64,000 nucleotides of DNA from Amphiura filiformis (GCF_039555335.1 NC_092631.1:16549805-16613804); one strand, 5' to 3'; shown: positions 37,101-52,100, numbered from the stretch's first letter. Notes: a model not told the origin generated them from the sequence alone. Numbers and translations are program-made.

Positions 37101-40100
37101 TGAAATACATAGACTAACAAAATAAACAGACTATTCACCAACAGGCAAAGTCCCTGCATTATCTGTTACCGAGGGCCAATCATTTCATGAAGGACAAGCA
37201 CGAAAACACGTACCCATTCTATGCCTGTTTCTGCATATTTTTTCAAAACACATTCTTGACATCTTTTGCGTAAATGCATAGGCACCATAAAGAGCTGATG
37301 ATAAACCCCAATACAGCTCCATGATAACTACAAATGGCTTGTGCATGATTGTTATATGGGTTCAAACAATCAGCCCTCATGAATATGCAAGAAGTCTCAG
37401 CATACAAAGCACAGAGACTTTGCCTGTTGGTGAATAGTCTGTATATTTTCTCGTCTGTGCTTGAATATCTTACCTGTTCTACAATGTTATTAGCAGAGTA
37501 GTAGTTTAGCACAGGGCAAAGACCTGCACAGGTAGTGACTGGTGGAAACTGTGTGTTATCACTGGTACGTAAATCATAATGAAGGCGGAATGGTACTGGA
37601 CTCAGGTAATCTTTCAGGTCTCTCTGTAAAATGAAAAGAAATGATACAAAACATTAATATGACTGTCCATAGATGGTTTGGTACGAAAGGGAGATTTGTA
37701 ACCACTGTGTGATGATAGTGTAATGACAGTGGATGCGATTACCACAGGGGAGACAAACCAAACTCTAGCGAAGCGCATGTACCAACATAGGAGAGCTAGC
37801 GCTGGTTGCAGAGACTCTGCGGTTTAGCCCTACTCACACTTAGACAGCAATAATCATTCATTTGACAACAAGGATGTCAAGATATTAGATCACGAAAGCA
37901 GATGGTTTGAGAGGAGTCAAGGAAGCAATTTATGTAAAATGGGAGGAGCCCTCACTTAACAAACAAGGTGGCCTACATCACATTAACTTGGCAGGGGCCT
38001 ATTGTTCAGCGATCAAGAAGATCCCTCAGAGGTTTGGCTCATCATCTTCGACCTGTGACACAACATCCACATCACGGGTCAACAAACTTTTGCTGCGCTA
38101 TATTGGCCTGATGATGCATCCGAGACAGGATGTGAAATATTGCCACTCACAAAAAACGAAAGTCCAGTAGATGTGATAATAATTTCAAGTTCATAGTTGT
38201 TATTACCTGAATGAATGATAATCTTCATAATCGTACTCCGTGTGAGGAATAAAAACGGTTGTGAACTTGATCAATGACCTTGCATCAGTTAAATGTCATT
38301 GTAAAAAATTAAAAACGTTTTGCTTTGGACCTCTGAACGAATGAATGAATGAATGAATGAATGAATAATCCCCCACAGCAAGTTGCAAAGAGGGATCTGA
38401 TCAAAATACTAAAAGGAAGGAGTGATGAGCATTGCCCGGGCATGACCCTTAACCTTACCTGTAACTTGTATAAACCACTGACCTCTATACATGGATAGCG
38501 GGCGGCGACAGAAAAAGTGAAACCACTTGACCGCCATATTGGTAAGGGCAAAAGAATATTTTCACCCCACTGATGAGTAAAAAAATATCCCCCACCCAAC
38601 TCTGTATAAAGGTATACCGTATTATTTGTATTAAATGCCCCCTCTCTAATAAACGCCCCCTCCCATTTTTTCAATGAAAAGTGGACAAAAATGCAACAAT
38701 TTCCATCCATCAGTCATGCCGGTGACGATCGCTAAATTGCATGAACAAACCTATTATGACTCAAACTTCCATCCAGTTCATTGCCTAATTATGGTAGAAT
38801 TTCACTAAGCTAATCATATTCTTGCTTAATATGCACTTACAGATGTAATTTTGTCCCGAACTTTGTAGTATATTTACCGCCATATTCGATACGAGGCGCC
38901 ATCTTAGAGTACTAGTATGGGCATAAATTCCTCCATTCTACAGGAGTGCCATCGGGAATTTAAACCCGATTTTGAAGTTTTTCTCACTGACAATTCACTT
39001 CTAATAAACGCTCCCCTTTTGGAAAAATGCAACGGCCCCCGGGCGTTTATTACAAACAATACGGTACGTTAAAATTGAAATTATAATTAAAAAATTTGCT
39101 TCCAAGGGCAACTTTAAAAAAATAGTTCAAAGCGTCCTCCAGAAGACATGCATATGCATGGAGTACAAAAGAATCAATACCAAAAACAGGTGGTTGGTAC
39201 TGTACTCACTGAAAGCCATAGTTAGTGGTTTCAATTGGCGATTATGTGCGAGCCCACTATCCATGTAGAGGTCAGTGGTATAAACAGTCTGTTGAATCTT
39301 TCATTTCAGAACAGTCAAAACACAATGGGTTGGTGAAATGAGTTCAAAGCCTTATTGCAACTTCAACTATTAGTATATACCCTATTCATGGGTAGCGCTA
39401 GGCTGCTTTTGGGGGTCCCGGACTCGCCAAAATACAGTTCGGACCCCCTATATTTAATTTTCTGCAAGTTCAGGGGTCCCTGCAGACCCCCAGTTTTTCA
39501 ATCTAGCGCTACAGCACACATACTATTTATGCTGCATTTGTGCAACTCTGACTCGCCAAACTCTAATGCGGACCCCCCTACTTTTTAGTTTTCTGCAAGT
39601 TTGGGGGTCCCTGCAGACTCTGGAGTGTTTTGTTCTAGCGCTACCCCTGACTCTATTGTCAGATGCCCTGTATTTATTACATGCAAATTTTCAGTGAAAA
39701 AAATGCCCATGTAAACTTGATAACCGAGGTGAAAATCTCAAAATACCACCCACTTTTGGTTTATTTCCCGGTTCAAATCCAATATCCAATATTATCGGTA
39801 AATACTACAAAATTTTAATGCAAGAATGCAGGGTCGGATCCAGGAATTTTTGATAAAGGGGGCGCCTTTTGGTCGACGACAAAAAAAATGTGTTAAAGGG
39901 GGTTACCCCCTCGAAAACTCAACGGTTTTGGCCATTGTTTGCTGTTCATGGCTGAATTTGTTCCTTTTTTTTAAATTTCTTAAAATTTTTGTATTTTTAA
40001 GTTACCGCGCCCTTTGCTAGTAAAAAAAGAGGGCGCTACCGCTGTGCCCCCCCCTTAAATCTGCCCCTGGAATGTGACTAATTTAGTTTTATCTAGCAAA

Positions 40101-43100
40101 AGTGATTTTACTTTGATTAATCTGTAAAAATTGATGCGCTATTATATAATAGTCCACTCTTGGAAATTCATTTTCACTCAAGAGTGTAAATTTATTGTTC
40201 TTCAAACAAAAACCCTACTAAAACCACCAGAGTCAACTTACATAAATATGAGCCTGTATTTCAAAGCATTGTTGTAGCTTTGATTGCAGTACTGTATTCC
40301 TTACGATCTTTGTTCCTAAGTACTGGCCTTTCTCAACAAACTGCAGTCTGGGAATTAGATTGGCTTGCATCTTGTAATATTCGGTATCTAAGGTAAAATC
40401 AATGGCTGCAAGGAAAGAAAAAGTGGAATAATTGAAATTAAATGTGATTACAAAAATGGTAAAATGGACATATGTGACATGATCAAGAGGAATGAGTCAG
40501 ATGTCGCTAATATTGTTTTTGAGATATTGGCAAAAACAGTGTTCAAACTCTTTTGTTTTATATTGTTTTCAGCCATTGATAAAGTGCTCATAAATTGGTA
40601 ACCAGATGTCCGATTTTGATGGGGTTTGCATCAAAATATAGCATTCATAAACTGCCAGAAAATGATGTAAAAAACTTCTAATTGAAAATTGCCGACATGC
40701 GACTCATTCCCCTTGATCATGTCACATATAGTAATTACTTTGCAACTTTCTTCAAGGATTAAAAGTTTATCAGACAATAATAACTGTGCGCTATACTATA
40801 TGGTCAGCTCTTAATACTAGGCGGGAATTTGGTTTTTGTTACTGCGCGAGTCAATAAAGTTCCAACTAACGCACACGTTAATTCACAAAAGCCCGCGTCT
40901 TCACGCAAAACGCAGTTCGCGTAACTGCTGCGCCCAGCTGTGTGTACGCCGTTCTATATCAATCCACGATGTTATGAGTCCCCGCCTATTAAGAGCTGAT
41001 CAGAGTGTACCTGTTTTGAGATCATTCAGGGAAATCGGAGGATTTGTTTTGGGCCCGTAATTTTCCAAGCTCTTGAGGAAAAATACAGAGGCCCAACACA
41101 AACCCCAACGATTTCACGTAATGACTGTAAAACAGATGGTGCAAATTTGTTATTGTCAATATCATTACCACCAATATTTTGCTTAGAAGATTATGAAAAT
41201 GTATCTTCCGTTCACTGTTTAAATGCGAATTTATTACGCAATTAACAAGTACGCTGGCTTACGGTAATTACGCATGCTTGTTTGCTTCTTCAGAAACAAT
41301 ACGAAAACACAGGTTATTTAGGCCGTATAAAATTAATGTTTTGGTTCTCGTCCAGAGGATTTTCATGAATTGATGAGGGAGGGAGGTGTTTTTTTTTTTT
41401 TTTTTCAATGTAAAATTAGCATTGTCAGTAGTTTTCGGTCTTCTCCAACAGTGCTTGAGGAAACGATGAGGCCCTTTTTTTTTTTTTTTTTCAAATGTGA
41501 GATTCTGAGGATAAACCCCTAGAGTACCACAAAAAGACTTGGAAGTGATGCTTGTTCTCTAATAAACTTATTTATATGTATGAAGATTTCATAAATCATT
41601 CCAAAGTCTAAAAAATTGAAAAATCTAAAAATCAAAAAAAATCTGACAAATCCCAGAAATTGAGGAGGGAGGGACGAGAACCAAAATATTAATTTTACAC
41701 GGCCTTATGTGCCAAATTGGAACACTTATGCACTTTGTAATATAACATTCGCGCCGACAACAAGAGCTACCAATCACAGCAGCGTGACGGCATCGCGTGA
41801 GGCGTGTGCGCTGCCATACACGTAGCTTATACACGCACACGCCGCAGCAGAAGTCATTGTTGCGCCGTCCGAGTCATTGTGAGTTATTAATGACCTCGCA
41901 ATTAGTGCGCGGTCAGGCATTCAATTTCTTTTGATTGGATTACAGGCTTCGCGTATATTAATGAGGTTATGAATTGTTTTCGGTAAATTTACCATCAAAA
42001 GTATCAGTCAACATCTGAACATGGCTATAGAGAGCTTGTGAGCAAACAAAGTGGGGCGAGTTGAACCGTTCAGATTTGATAAACTATTTGACACATGGTC
42101 TTGCAATCACTATCAAAAACCTTTCTCACCAGCTGATCAACATTGTATTTCAATCAAAACAGAAAACTGTCAAAGCAGTAATTTCAAAAAGTTCACAATA
42201 ATTACAAACACTCAAGCTTTGCCTGGCCCTGGGTGCCTGGCTTCAGCCCAATGTCATAAATAAATATTGTTTGAATATCTTAATAAATTGACTTTACCAA
42301 AATTAAATCCTACAAAATTTACTGCCCACTCTGATTCAAAACTTTAGGTGTGTTTAGATGGTAGCCTACTTTCGAATGTAAAATCGTCAAAAGTAACTTG
42401 CATGTAGCTACATGCGAGTGCGTTTAGACAGGCACTACTTGCAAGTTTACATTCGAAAGTACTTACAAGTGACTTTACAAGCGATCATCTGAACAAGCCC
42501 TTTAATTAAAGAAACTTGATTGTCACAAAAGGAGGGACATACTCTAAATTGCTGTAAAAGAGTATTGTTTACAGTAAGTTGGCAACAAAGTAGGCCTATG
42601 TGGACCTTTTGCTATCATATTGACCAATTTTACTCAAAAAAGTGGACTGTATGTGAAATGGTCTGTAATTTTAGACCTCTTTAGAACATTTTAACACATT
42701 ATAGGCCCCATTCACAAAAAAATATGGGACCTGGATCTGGGGGTGATGGTCATACCCCCCTGCACACCCTTGCTACAGACATGGGCAAGGTCAACTTTTT
42801 GCTTATATAAGTTCTCTGTGTATTTCAGCACCTTATTAATAAATCAATATCAAATAAGTGTCACATACTTATGAACCAAATTGACATCCACTATATTAGA
42901 GTTGGGCGACTATCAATTTTTTCCTAGTCGACAGCAAATAGTCATGACTACGACTATAGTCGCGACTATCTGTGGTCAGAATTGGACCAAAAATCGGGTG
43001 AAAGTTTGGTGCAAATTTACAATAACAAGTCAACAAGACCAATTTAATGATGATTTATGGACTTTATGATTACTTGTTTGTGTAGTGTTACTGTTGGTAA

Positions 43101-46100
43101 GACAATGACTAACATTTTTATCACATTTTCACAGTTTATATGCAAGTATTTGGTTGGTTTTGGTGCGGATATCTGGTGCTTTTAACGTAATTTTGTAACA
43201 TTTAAATATAGTTGCTTTTGACGACTTTTTGTTTTCAATAGTTGTAGTCGCAACTACCAGTCTACCAGTAACAGTCGCGACTAACGACTATTGGCGACTT
43301 AGTCGCCCAACTCTACACTATATGATTGATGGATTGATCGATCAATTGATCCATTTTACATCCTTTTCTAAGATCCATGTCATTTATTTTATAGTTTCAG
43401 AAAAGTACTGTTCATAATGGTCTAACCATTGAAAACGTAATGATTCAATAGTTCCCATTTTATCCCAGAGTCTTCAATGCACCTGTGTTCACCCATATGA
43501 AGCTTAGACTGTAGCACAGAATTAGAAAAGGAGAATCCGGACTCCTTATTCAACCACTTACAATAGTGCTATCACCTATGGGGAGAAAATTGGGGATATT
43601 CGGGTCCGTGCCGAAGGTGTTCTCACCATTGTACTCATAATAAACATATATCATCCAATCATCAATCCATCAATCGATTAATTGATTTTGTTTCCTTCTG
43701 CTATGATGTTCAAGCAGGGCTGTTTGTGAGATTTGTCACGTTTTTCATTAATATAGATTTGTTCCAATTTTGGCCACCCTATATTTTGATGGCCGCCCAC
43801 AGTTTTCAAATGTGGTACAGCCCTATTTTCAACTTGAAATTTCTTATCAATAATGCTCAAACCTACCTATTGTGGATGGCTCCGTATCTGTGTACATAAA
43901 ACATATCATGGCTCTAACGCAAGGCACTTTCTTGTTAAAATGTGTGCATTCTGTTCTGTTGAGATCGATGGGACTCCTTGTGATAGCCATGAAGGCTTTG
44001 ATGTTCACGATTGGCTTAGTCCTGGAATGGGATTTAAAAAACACACCAGAATATGATTAAATGATGTGCTTTGTAAGGATTCACCAAGGGGGTAGTACTT
44101 ATATGAATATATATGAATATATGTGACATGATCAAGAGAAATGAGTCACATGTCGGCCCTGGTCGAAAATGAGTTTTACACATGTTTCTAAAGAGGACAT
44201 TTAGGGCTTTCAGAAACTGAAAACCCCATGTTTATACGAATTTCTTTTGTGAAGTTACATCAATTTATCAATCGCTGAAAACAATATAAAACAAACGAAT
44301 TTTAACACTTTCTTTGGCAATATCTCAAAATCAATATTAGCGACATCCGACTCATTTCCCTTGATCGACTCATTTCCCTTGATCGTGTCACATATTTGGA
44401 AACACAAATTGAACACCCACTAAACTGTCCAGAATTGATAAAATGGCGAAAAATAAACCCAGCGAAAATATCCCACTATAGGCCTATAGTAAGCTAATAT
44501 TTCATCCCTCTCCATAATTGGGAGCTTGACCCTATATGCTGAGGTCGTCCACTGGGGACATGGCACAATGTAACATTCAATGTATCAGATAGGAAAGCTG
44601 AATGTGTATTAAATAAGCTTATTACTAAATAATAGGGAAATCCAAGGGGTTTTCATAATAATAAGGTGAGTCAAAGGTGACCGTACCCCCTTGAGGGTTC
44701 AGGACTTTGGTCTGACCCAACATAAAGAAAAATATGTTACCATGTATATACTATAGGAGTAAATGGGCTCTATTCTGTTGAATGACAATTGATTCTCACA
44801 AATGTATCTGGCCTGTGAGAGTCAAGTGAGTGTTGGTTTTACTTGTAGTAACTAGTATATTGGACATGATTTTGAGGGAATAAATTTCCATCTGGCAAAG
44901 GCAATTAGCAGAATATATTTTGGAGAGAAAATTCTCTGTTGCTCCGAGTTACACATATAATCATAATCGTAACAACATTTATAGTGTGCCTTTACTATAC
45001 ATGTAGCTTCAAAGCACAAAAAACAGCAAAAATGATCAATAGCAAAAACATTACGGAAAAAGATGTTTTGTAGCTGTAGTGGCGGCGTAGCAAAGAGGGG
45101 CAAAGGGGCAGTTGAGCCCCCCCCCCCTTTGGATGCTGGCCACCCTGATATTTAAGGTTTCCTGGCCTTTTTGTAATAGCTCATTTTCATCAAATTTTGC
45201 CCCTTTTGAAAGTTGTTTTGTCCCTCCCCATGTAATAAATATTTTCGTGGGGTTAAAAATCTGTGGCTGCCTGTTGCCCGGGCCTGTTGCACCATGAAAA
45301 GCCCAAAAATTAAACCCCTGCGAAAATTCCCCACTACACAGTACTACAATTAGAGCTAAAATAGTCTCAGTTCCAAGGCACAGTTCAATAACTTCCATTC
45401 AAGAATCATTGCTCTGGTACTGACCTCGATTTATAGAACATGAGTTTATGTACCCTACAATTGTAGGTCATTCTTCTTACATACAAACATATTGGGTTTA
45501 AAGAACTGTGTATGATAGATGAGAATATTCAGATCTTCACCCTACCTCTTTATTCAGTTTTTACAGCTGGAATTTTGACTGGTATGATAATGCTTTGACC
45601 TGTAAAAGCTCTTAAATTGGATATTTTGACCTTTCACATTAACCAGTTATGATTGTGGGTCAGGTTCAAAAAAATATTGGAGGGGTAGACCCAGGTGCAA
45701 AGTAAAAAGTATTGGGTTACCATTCAAATAATTTAGATATTTCAGAATGACAAGAATTTTGTGAAAAAGTTCAATAAGCTGACATGAACTTGCATGAACT
45801 TTAGGGCTGTGCAATATTAAGTATACCCCCAATGGTGGGCAAATCCCCCCTTTCAACCTGGCAGAAGACTCTTGCCATCCCCCTTTTGAACAGTGGGGAG
45901 GGAAAGATCATTATTGCATAGCTCCTTACAAAGAGACCTGTAAATCAAAAGTTCAAAAATGTTGTATGTATAATAATGGGATGAATGTGATACACAATCA
46001 AATTGATCAACCTGGCAGATTTTGACTTTACTCAGTACAACAGCTCAACCCAAAACGCATCACTTCAATAGGTAGGTACTTGCAATCGGAAATGCCCTCA

Positions 46101-49100
46101 CATTGGTTCAAGAAACAGCTCATTTTAAAGCTATAAACATCAAGTATCATTTTGACATCAATGTTAAGGTCCGTTCATGCTTCACTGCGTTGCAGTGAGT
46201 TGCATTTATACCCGCATTGCAGTGTCTTTCCAAAATACAACCAGTCAAGATTAATAGGTAAATTTTCACAGGAAAATGTTCTGGACACGTGACTAATGCG
46301 AATCAAATGTGAGTGTAACCTCGAGCCTGATCCCTGACCCCCGGCGGTGACCTCGCTATACAAGTCTTAGTTATTTTGGATTGGAATAGTATTTTTTGCT
46401 GCAGTTTCGATAGAAATTTGTGCATTGCAAAATTATTGAAAATGATGTAATCTTAATTTGTTCACAATATCATCAAAACGTAATTTCAAAAATATCTACC
46501 TGAAACTCTTGTTATAACATTATTAACTTGCGACAAGTAACTTATTTTGCATCCAAGGAGAAATTTTTCCTATTCAAATACATTGGAAGACCACCCGCTG
46601 TGCTCGGGGTCACATTCCATAATACTAATATGTCTGCGCCCATGGGTGTCATGTGTCCAGAAAATGTTCCCGTGAAAATTTTCCTATTAATCTTGACTGA
46701 CAACATTGCAGTATCGCAATAAAGTTAAATTTGTTTTAACAGGATTTGCAATGCTTTGTGTTGAAATATTGCAGAAAATGATTGGTATATCGGGATTATC
46801 GGCAACACAACGCAGATGCAGTTAAGCATGACCGGACCTTTATTCAATACCTTACACAATCCCCATTACACTCGTCCCCGCCTAGTATATCCAAATTACC
46901 CGATACCCCCAAAACTTACTTAAACAGTATAGCTGTGTCACTTTCATATGCTCCTACAAGCAGATCAGTGTAGCCATTACCGTCCACATCTACGGATCCT
47001 GATAGAGCGCTTCCAAAAGATTTCAGATTGGGAGCCACCAATTTCCCAGCTAATCTCTGTGACAATCAAAAAGAACATGTTCATTTGTTAATCAGTGCAT
47101 TTTGGCGCAGCGGTTGTTCCCTTGCCTTGCAACACTGAGGTCCTGAGTTCAAGCCCTGGTGTGTCCCAAGGACTCACATACACTTGGTTTATCCCGATTC
47201 CATGCTCGCTTTTGCAGGTTTTCTTCAGGATCTCCGGTTTCCTCCTGCTTCAAAAATTGGTGATTAGTTGTTTAGTTATCAAAAACTTCCTTCACCCAAT
47301 GGAATTTGGGGAGCTGCACAGTTAATTGGTGGATGTTACAATCTAAATGTGGATAGGTTTGCGCTGCGCGGTCGCGGCCTAGTTGATGCAATCTGATTGT
47401 GATGTTTCACCATGGCAGAGAAATTAAAGCACTTTGAGTCCTCTAAGATCTGGAAAAAGGCGCTAAATAAATTCAGAATTTATTATTATTATTATTATTT
47501 ATTACGTGTAAAGCGAAACAAAAAATCATGCTTAGCATCCCTGCCCGCTTCTTTTTGAAGGCTGTCTGCTTTTATTCTTCTTTTAACATTTTAAATAAGT
47601 TCTGCAAAAAAAAAATGGAAAAATCAATGATCTTTTCGGGGAGGTTCACCATTTAAGACTCTCAGGATCACCGTATATGCAGTGGAAATTATCACATTTG
47701 TATGTGTGTCTGCATGAACAGTCTGCACACAATATTAAACATTCTCAGTACTATAGTTTACCTTACACTTCCAACAGTGACATTTCACTTTGATGATCAT
47801 TCACCAAGCACTACAAAAAAGTCTGCTGTCATGACGCTCGATAGCGCTAGCACGGCGCTACCCTCCTATCCCCAGGATTCCCGCAGCTTGAAGCCTTTAA
47901 AAATTCAAGGACTTTTCCAGGAATTTCAAGGTCCAAAAGCATGATTTTCAAGGACTTACTGCAACACAAAAAGCTGCATATTAACGAAAGTGACAGCTCC
48001 TTCCCACTCCCCAAATTTTGTCAAAATTATACTTTAGGTAAAATTCCAATTTTCAAGAACCTTGTGCAAATTTCCAGGACTTTCGGCCTTGAAAAGGTGT
48101 TTTCAAATTCAAGGACTTTTAAGGACCGTGGGAACCCTGTATCCCATTCCCCATACCATTCTTTCCCACCCATACCTCACCTGTACATGATGTGTTTGTA
48201 GACCATATGGAGATCCATGGTAGATATATACAGCCCCAGACATCTCATCTTCATATGGAGCACCTACTACAACATCTACAAAGACAAACAACATAAACAC
48301 ATTCAGTTAAAAATATTTCTCAAAACTATACTTAGTTCATAACAGCAGACTTTGCATACATATAAATAGGCTCACAAATTCAGTGTTTTTGGCATCGTCA
48401 GTTAAGTCAACATGACATGTTCTAAGCTCTATGTGCCACTAAATTCAAATGAAGGAGTCCTAGCTCTAATCGCAACAATCAAGTGACCACCCCTTCCCAG
48501 TGACTGTAGTGCAAGTGCACTGATTGCTAGAGTCCAGTGTTCTCTGCCAGCTGTAGTTTCACTGGGCTGAAGTGGACTAATTACTTGTGATAAAAAAATT
48601 TTTGAGCAGTCACCTGAGCTCAGAACCTGTGCTATAAATGAACCTAAACTTACCATCACTGGCTTTCACCAATGTGGAATCGAACCATGCACCGAATGAT
48701 TGGACCCTAGCCGACTGAATTATTTATTTATTATCATGCAGTATGGTAATGTTGTAAGCTTGGCATTCAATTCGCTATTGATTGCTAATCTAAACTTACC
48801 CATATATCTGTCACGATTGAGGTCACCAGCATTCTCGATAGTGGAACCGAACCTGGCACCTTGTTGGTTGGAACCGGACAACATCACATCATTTCTTCTC
48901 AAAACACCCTAGGAGGAAATCAAAGAATCAAGGAATTGAATGTACCTAAGTGGAAAAGGGCCCAACTCCACCATTTTACAAAAAATGAGTTAGATCCATC
49001 ATTTGTATTGCTAGCAATAAAGCATTTGGTTTTTAACATACATACATGTATGAAACAGAAGTAGAAACCCTCTGAACAGGACATAACATTTCCCAGGAAC

Positions 49101-52100
49101 ATTTCTTCCATTGGGGCTGCCGGCTGCTGGAAAGCATTAACTGTAAAAATTAACAGTACTATCAAAATATATGATTTCTTTTCTTTTCTAAAATTCATTC
49201 ATGCCCACCCCCTCGTTGACCTGCCCTTGGTTTTCATCATTATCTTCATATCCATTCATTTTTTCGCAGATACTTATTACTAGTCTTACCTGTCCTTGAT
49301 TGATAAAAATATAGACTCTTCCTTCATCTTGTGTCTGTGAGTATAGAGGAGCCCCTACAAGAAGATCTGATAAGCCATCATGGTTCATGTCTATGCCAAG
49401 GACTGCAGCTCCAAAATAGGTGTTCATCTGGTCAGAAAAAACATACAGACAATATTTAAATAACGACACTAAGGCCACTAAAAAAACCTGTTTTACACCC
49501 TACATGCCCTACCGACGCATTTTTTGCATTTTTGAGAGAATTTGTTTTTTACTTTTTTACTTCATGTAAAATCAACCAAGTTCAAGTTCAAGTTTATTTC
49601 ACCATCATATCATAATTATATACAGTAACAAAAAGTTGAGAAAAGGATGGTAGGACAATCACAAGAGCAAAGCCCGAAAGAAGTGATTGCCCTCAACCAT
49701 TTAAGAGCCAAAATGTATTGATCGGAAAATCACTGAAACATTTTCCAGCTTGATTCGCTTATCTAAAATTTACACAAAATGCGACTCTTGTTTATTTTTT
49801 AGAGGAGAGGGGCGGGGTGAGCTACAGGCCCCCCTGGATCCGTCCTTGACTGCTGGTGCAATATATTGACCAGCAAAAGTGAAGTTCTCCTTGTCTAAAG
49901 TACACTTAACATCAAAGGTGTGATGGAAATTGAGCCAACTTATATATACCTCGATTTTTGGTACGTTGGTCATAGCCAAAATTTCAATTTTGTTCAACTT
50001 CAATGTGATATTGCATCGCTGCATACTTTTTAATTGGCTGTTGGGAGATAAAAGTTGGGTGCTCAGTGTGACATTACGTAAAGCATGAGCTTTAGCACCT
50101 ACAGCAACAACTTCAATTTTATTGCGATCGTATGACAGTATATTTAAATTTTGTGTCTACGATATAATGGGAGTATACATTACCTCAGAGTATACTTCAG
50201 CTTTTAAGCTGTTCCTTGGGCACACTGCTTACAAATAAAGGTACTGTCACTATATACTTGCATTGCTTATATTCTAAACATGTTTGATCTAGGGCAAGCC
50301 TTCTCAACTAGCTTATTTGAAGTGCCAATTGGAAAATGTTAGTGATCATTAAGTGAGAACATGTTAATGGAGGACTTTTCGAGGGAGCGCGTATGTAACT
50401 GAGTGCCTTGCGGATGGGGTCTAGGGCCCACCTTATGGCGGGGATCCAGAGGGTCGGTAACACCTTGATTTTAGGGTTTTTTAAGGCTCAGATTTGGTAT
50501 TTTTTAACCCCTTAAATTATTTAAATTACCGTGCGCCATTTCTTTTGCCACTTCGACTGACTCCAAGCGCCACAAGTGGTGCATGCGCCACCAGTGGTGC
50601 ATGCGCCACCAGATGAGAAGGCCTGATCTAGGGTGACCCAACAAGTCACTGAATTTACACACACCAGGGTTGCTAACATTAATTACTTATAATGGTGTCA
50701 ACCCCCCCCCCCCTAAAAAAAACCCAAATCATGCACCCAACCCAATTTTGCTATGGGTAGAGTGACCACATAGGCCTATCACATCTCATAGAGGCTTTCT
50801 GAAATTAATCAATTATCAAGCATTAAGTTTACCTGTTTAGTTCTGATATAAAAACAATGGGCAAATCAAATCAAAATCAAATAAACAAAAATAAACCTAG
50901 ACAACCAAAACAAGCAAAAAAACACCCATCTTTCTTACTTAGGCTACATGGCATTAATGTTTGGTTCTCATCTGTATCTGAAGGTTTTTGAAAAGTGATG
51001 AAGTAGGGAGGATTTTTTTTCGAATGCAAAATTAGCACTGCTAGCAGTAGTAATTCTATTTTTGACAAATTCTTGAAAAATGACAAGGTACTTTTCTATT
51101 TCAAAGTTCTGAAGGGTATACATGTAGAATACTTAATACCAGCATCCTTTAAACTAGTGATTCGTGTTGCTAGATTAACTTTTTTTTATCATCATGATGA
51201 ATTTCTTGAGGTTTAAGAGAAAAAGTTACACTTGAAAATTGAAAAAGACAGGTAGCGACGAGAAAACAAAAAAAAAAGTCAATTATCAATGAATAAATCA
51301 ATGAATAATAACTAAACGGATATCATGTTCTGGCATGCCTAATATTTGTAGTAATTGTAAAAAATCCAATTTTCATCTACGATTTTCGTAACATTATATA
51401 TAACTTTTTCCAGCATTTTAATCAAATTAATTCCATAGGCACTTCAGATAAATATCTCAAACACTTGTGTTTCTAGATCTGTTATAATCTTGGATGGTTT
51501 TGAAATATTATTCCATAAAGTTTGAACATTTGTAAAATTAAATACTTTTCTCTCTTTATTCCTTTAATCAGTTTCACTTTCTCCCTTGGGCCCGGCGCTG
51601 AGCATCCCTTCCAGTGATACTTGTATTTCTGAGCACATCTCGTGTACGCCTTCTTGTCATAGAAGTTAAAAGCAATACATGCTCTCGGCACAAAAATCTA
51701 TCAACTGACCAAGAATGAGTCTGCTAAGAATCTTATGAATGATTCAAGAGTACAGAGAATAGTGCCTCACGCTTTACGTGATCTATGCTTCGTGTTACCA
51801 TGAAAAGTGATCAACCGTGGAGACACAAAGAGGGATTCGTGTGTGAATAATCTTGCGAATGGGCAATTCCCGTTGAAATTCATACACCCCTTACAGAAGA
51901 CATGACAATAATATTCCACACAGGGGGTGCGAAATTGGAATGGGATTTATTACTTGAATGGGTGACTGCAATTGAAATCTGCACTCCCTGTTTGGGTGAT
52001 TAAGGTCATGTCTTCATAGGGGGTGTATGGATATCAATTGGAATAGGTCAATATACCTACACTATGTGAGCCAAAATTGCATCATTCCCAATGGCTCAGT

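Noticed and set aside
37907..38170. Host gene encoding VKEAIYVKWEEPSLN
   Set aside because: The motif is that of a retroelement nuclease tail and the upstream frame is broken by a stop.
49188..49478. ATG at 49,427 as the start of a short integrin-like gene
   Set aside because: It directly follows a CAG acceptor and continues the frame of the upstream exon (LDGES-MNTYFG); it is an internal methionine.
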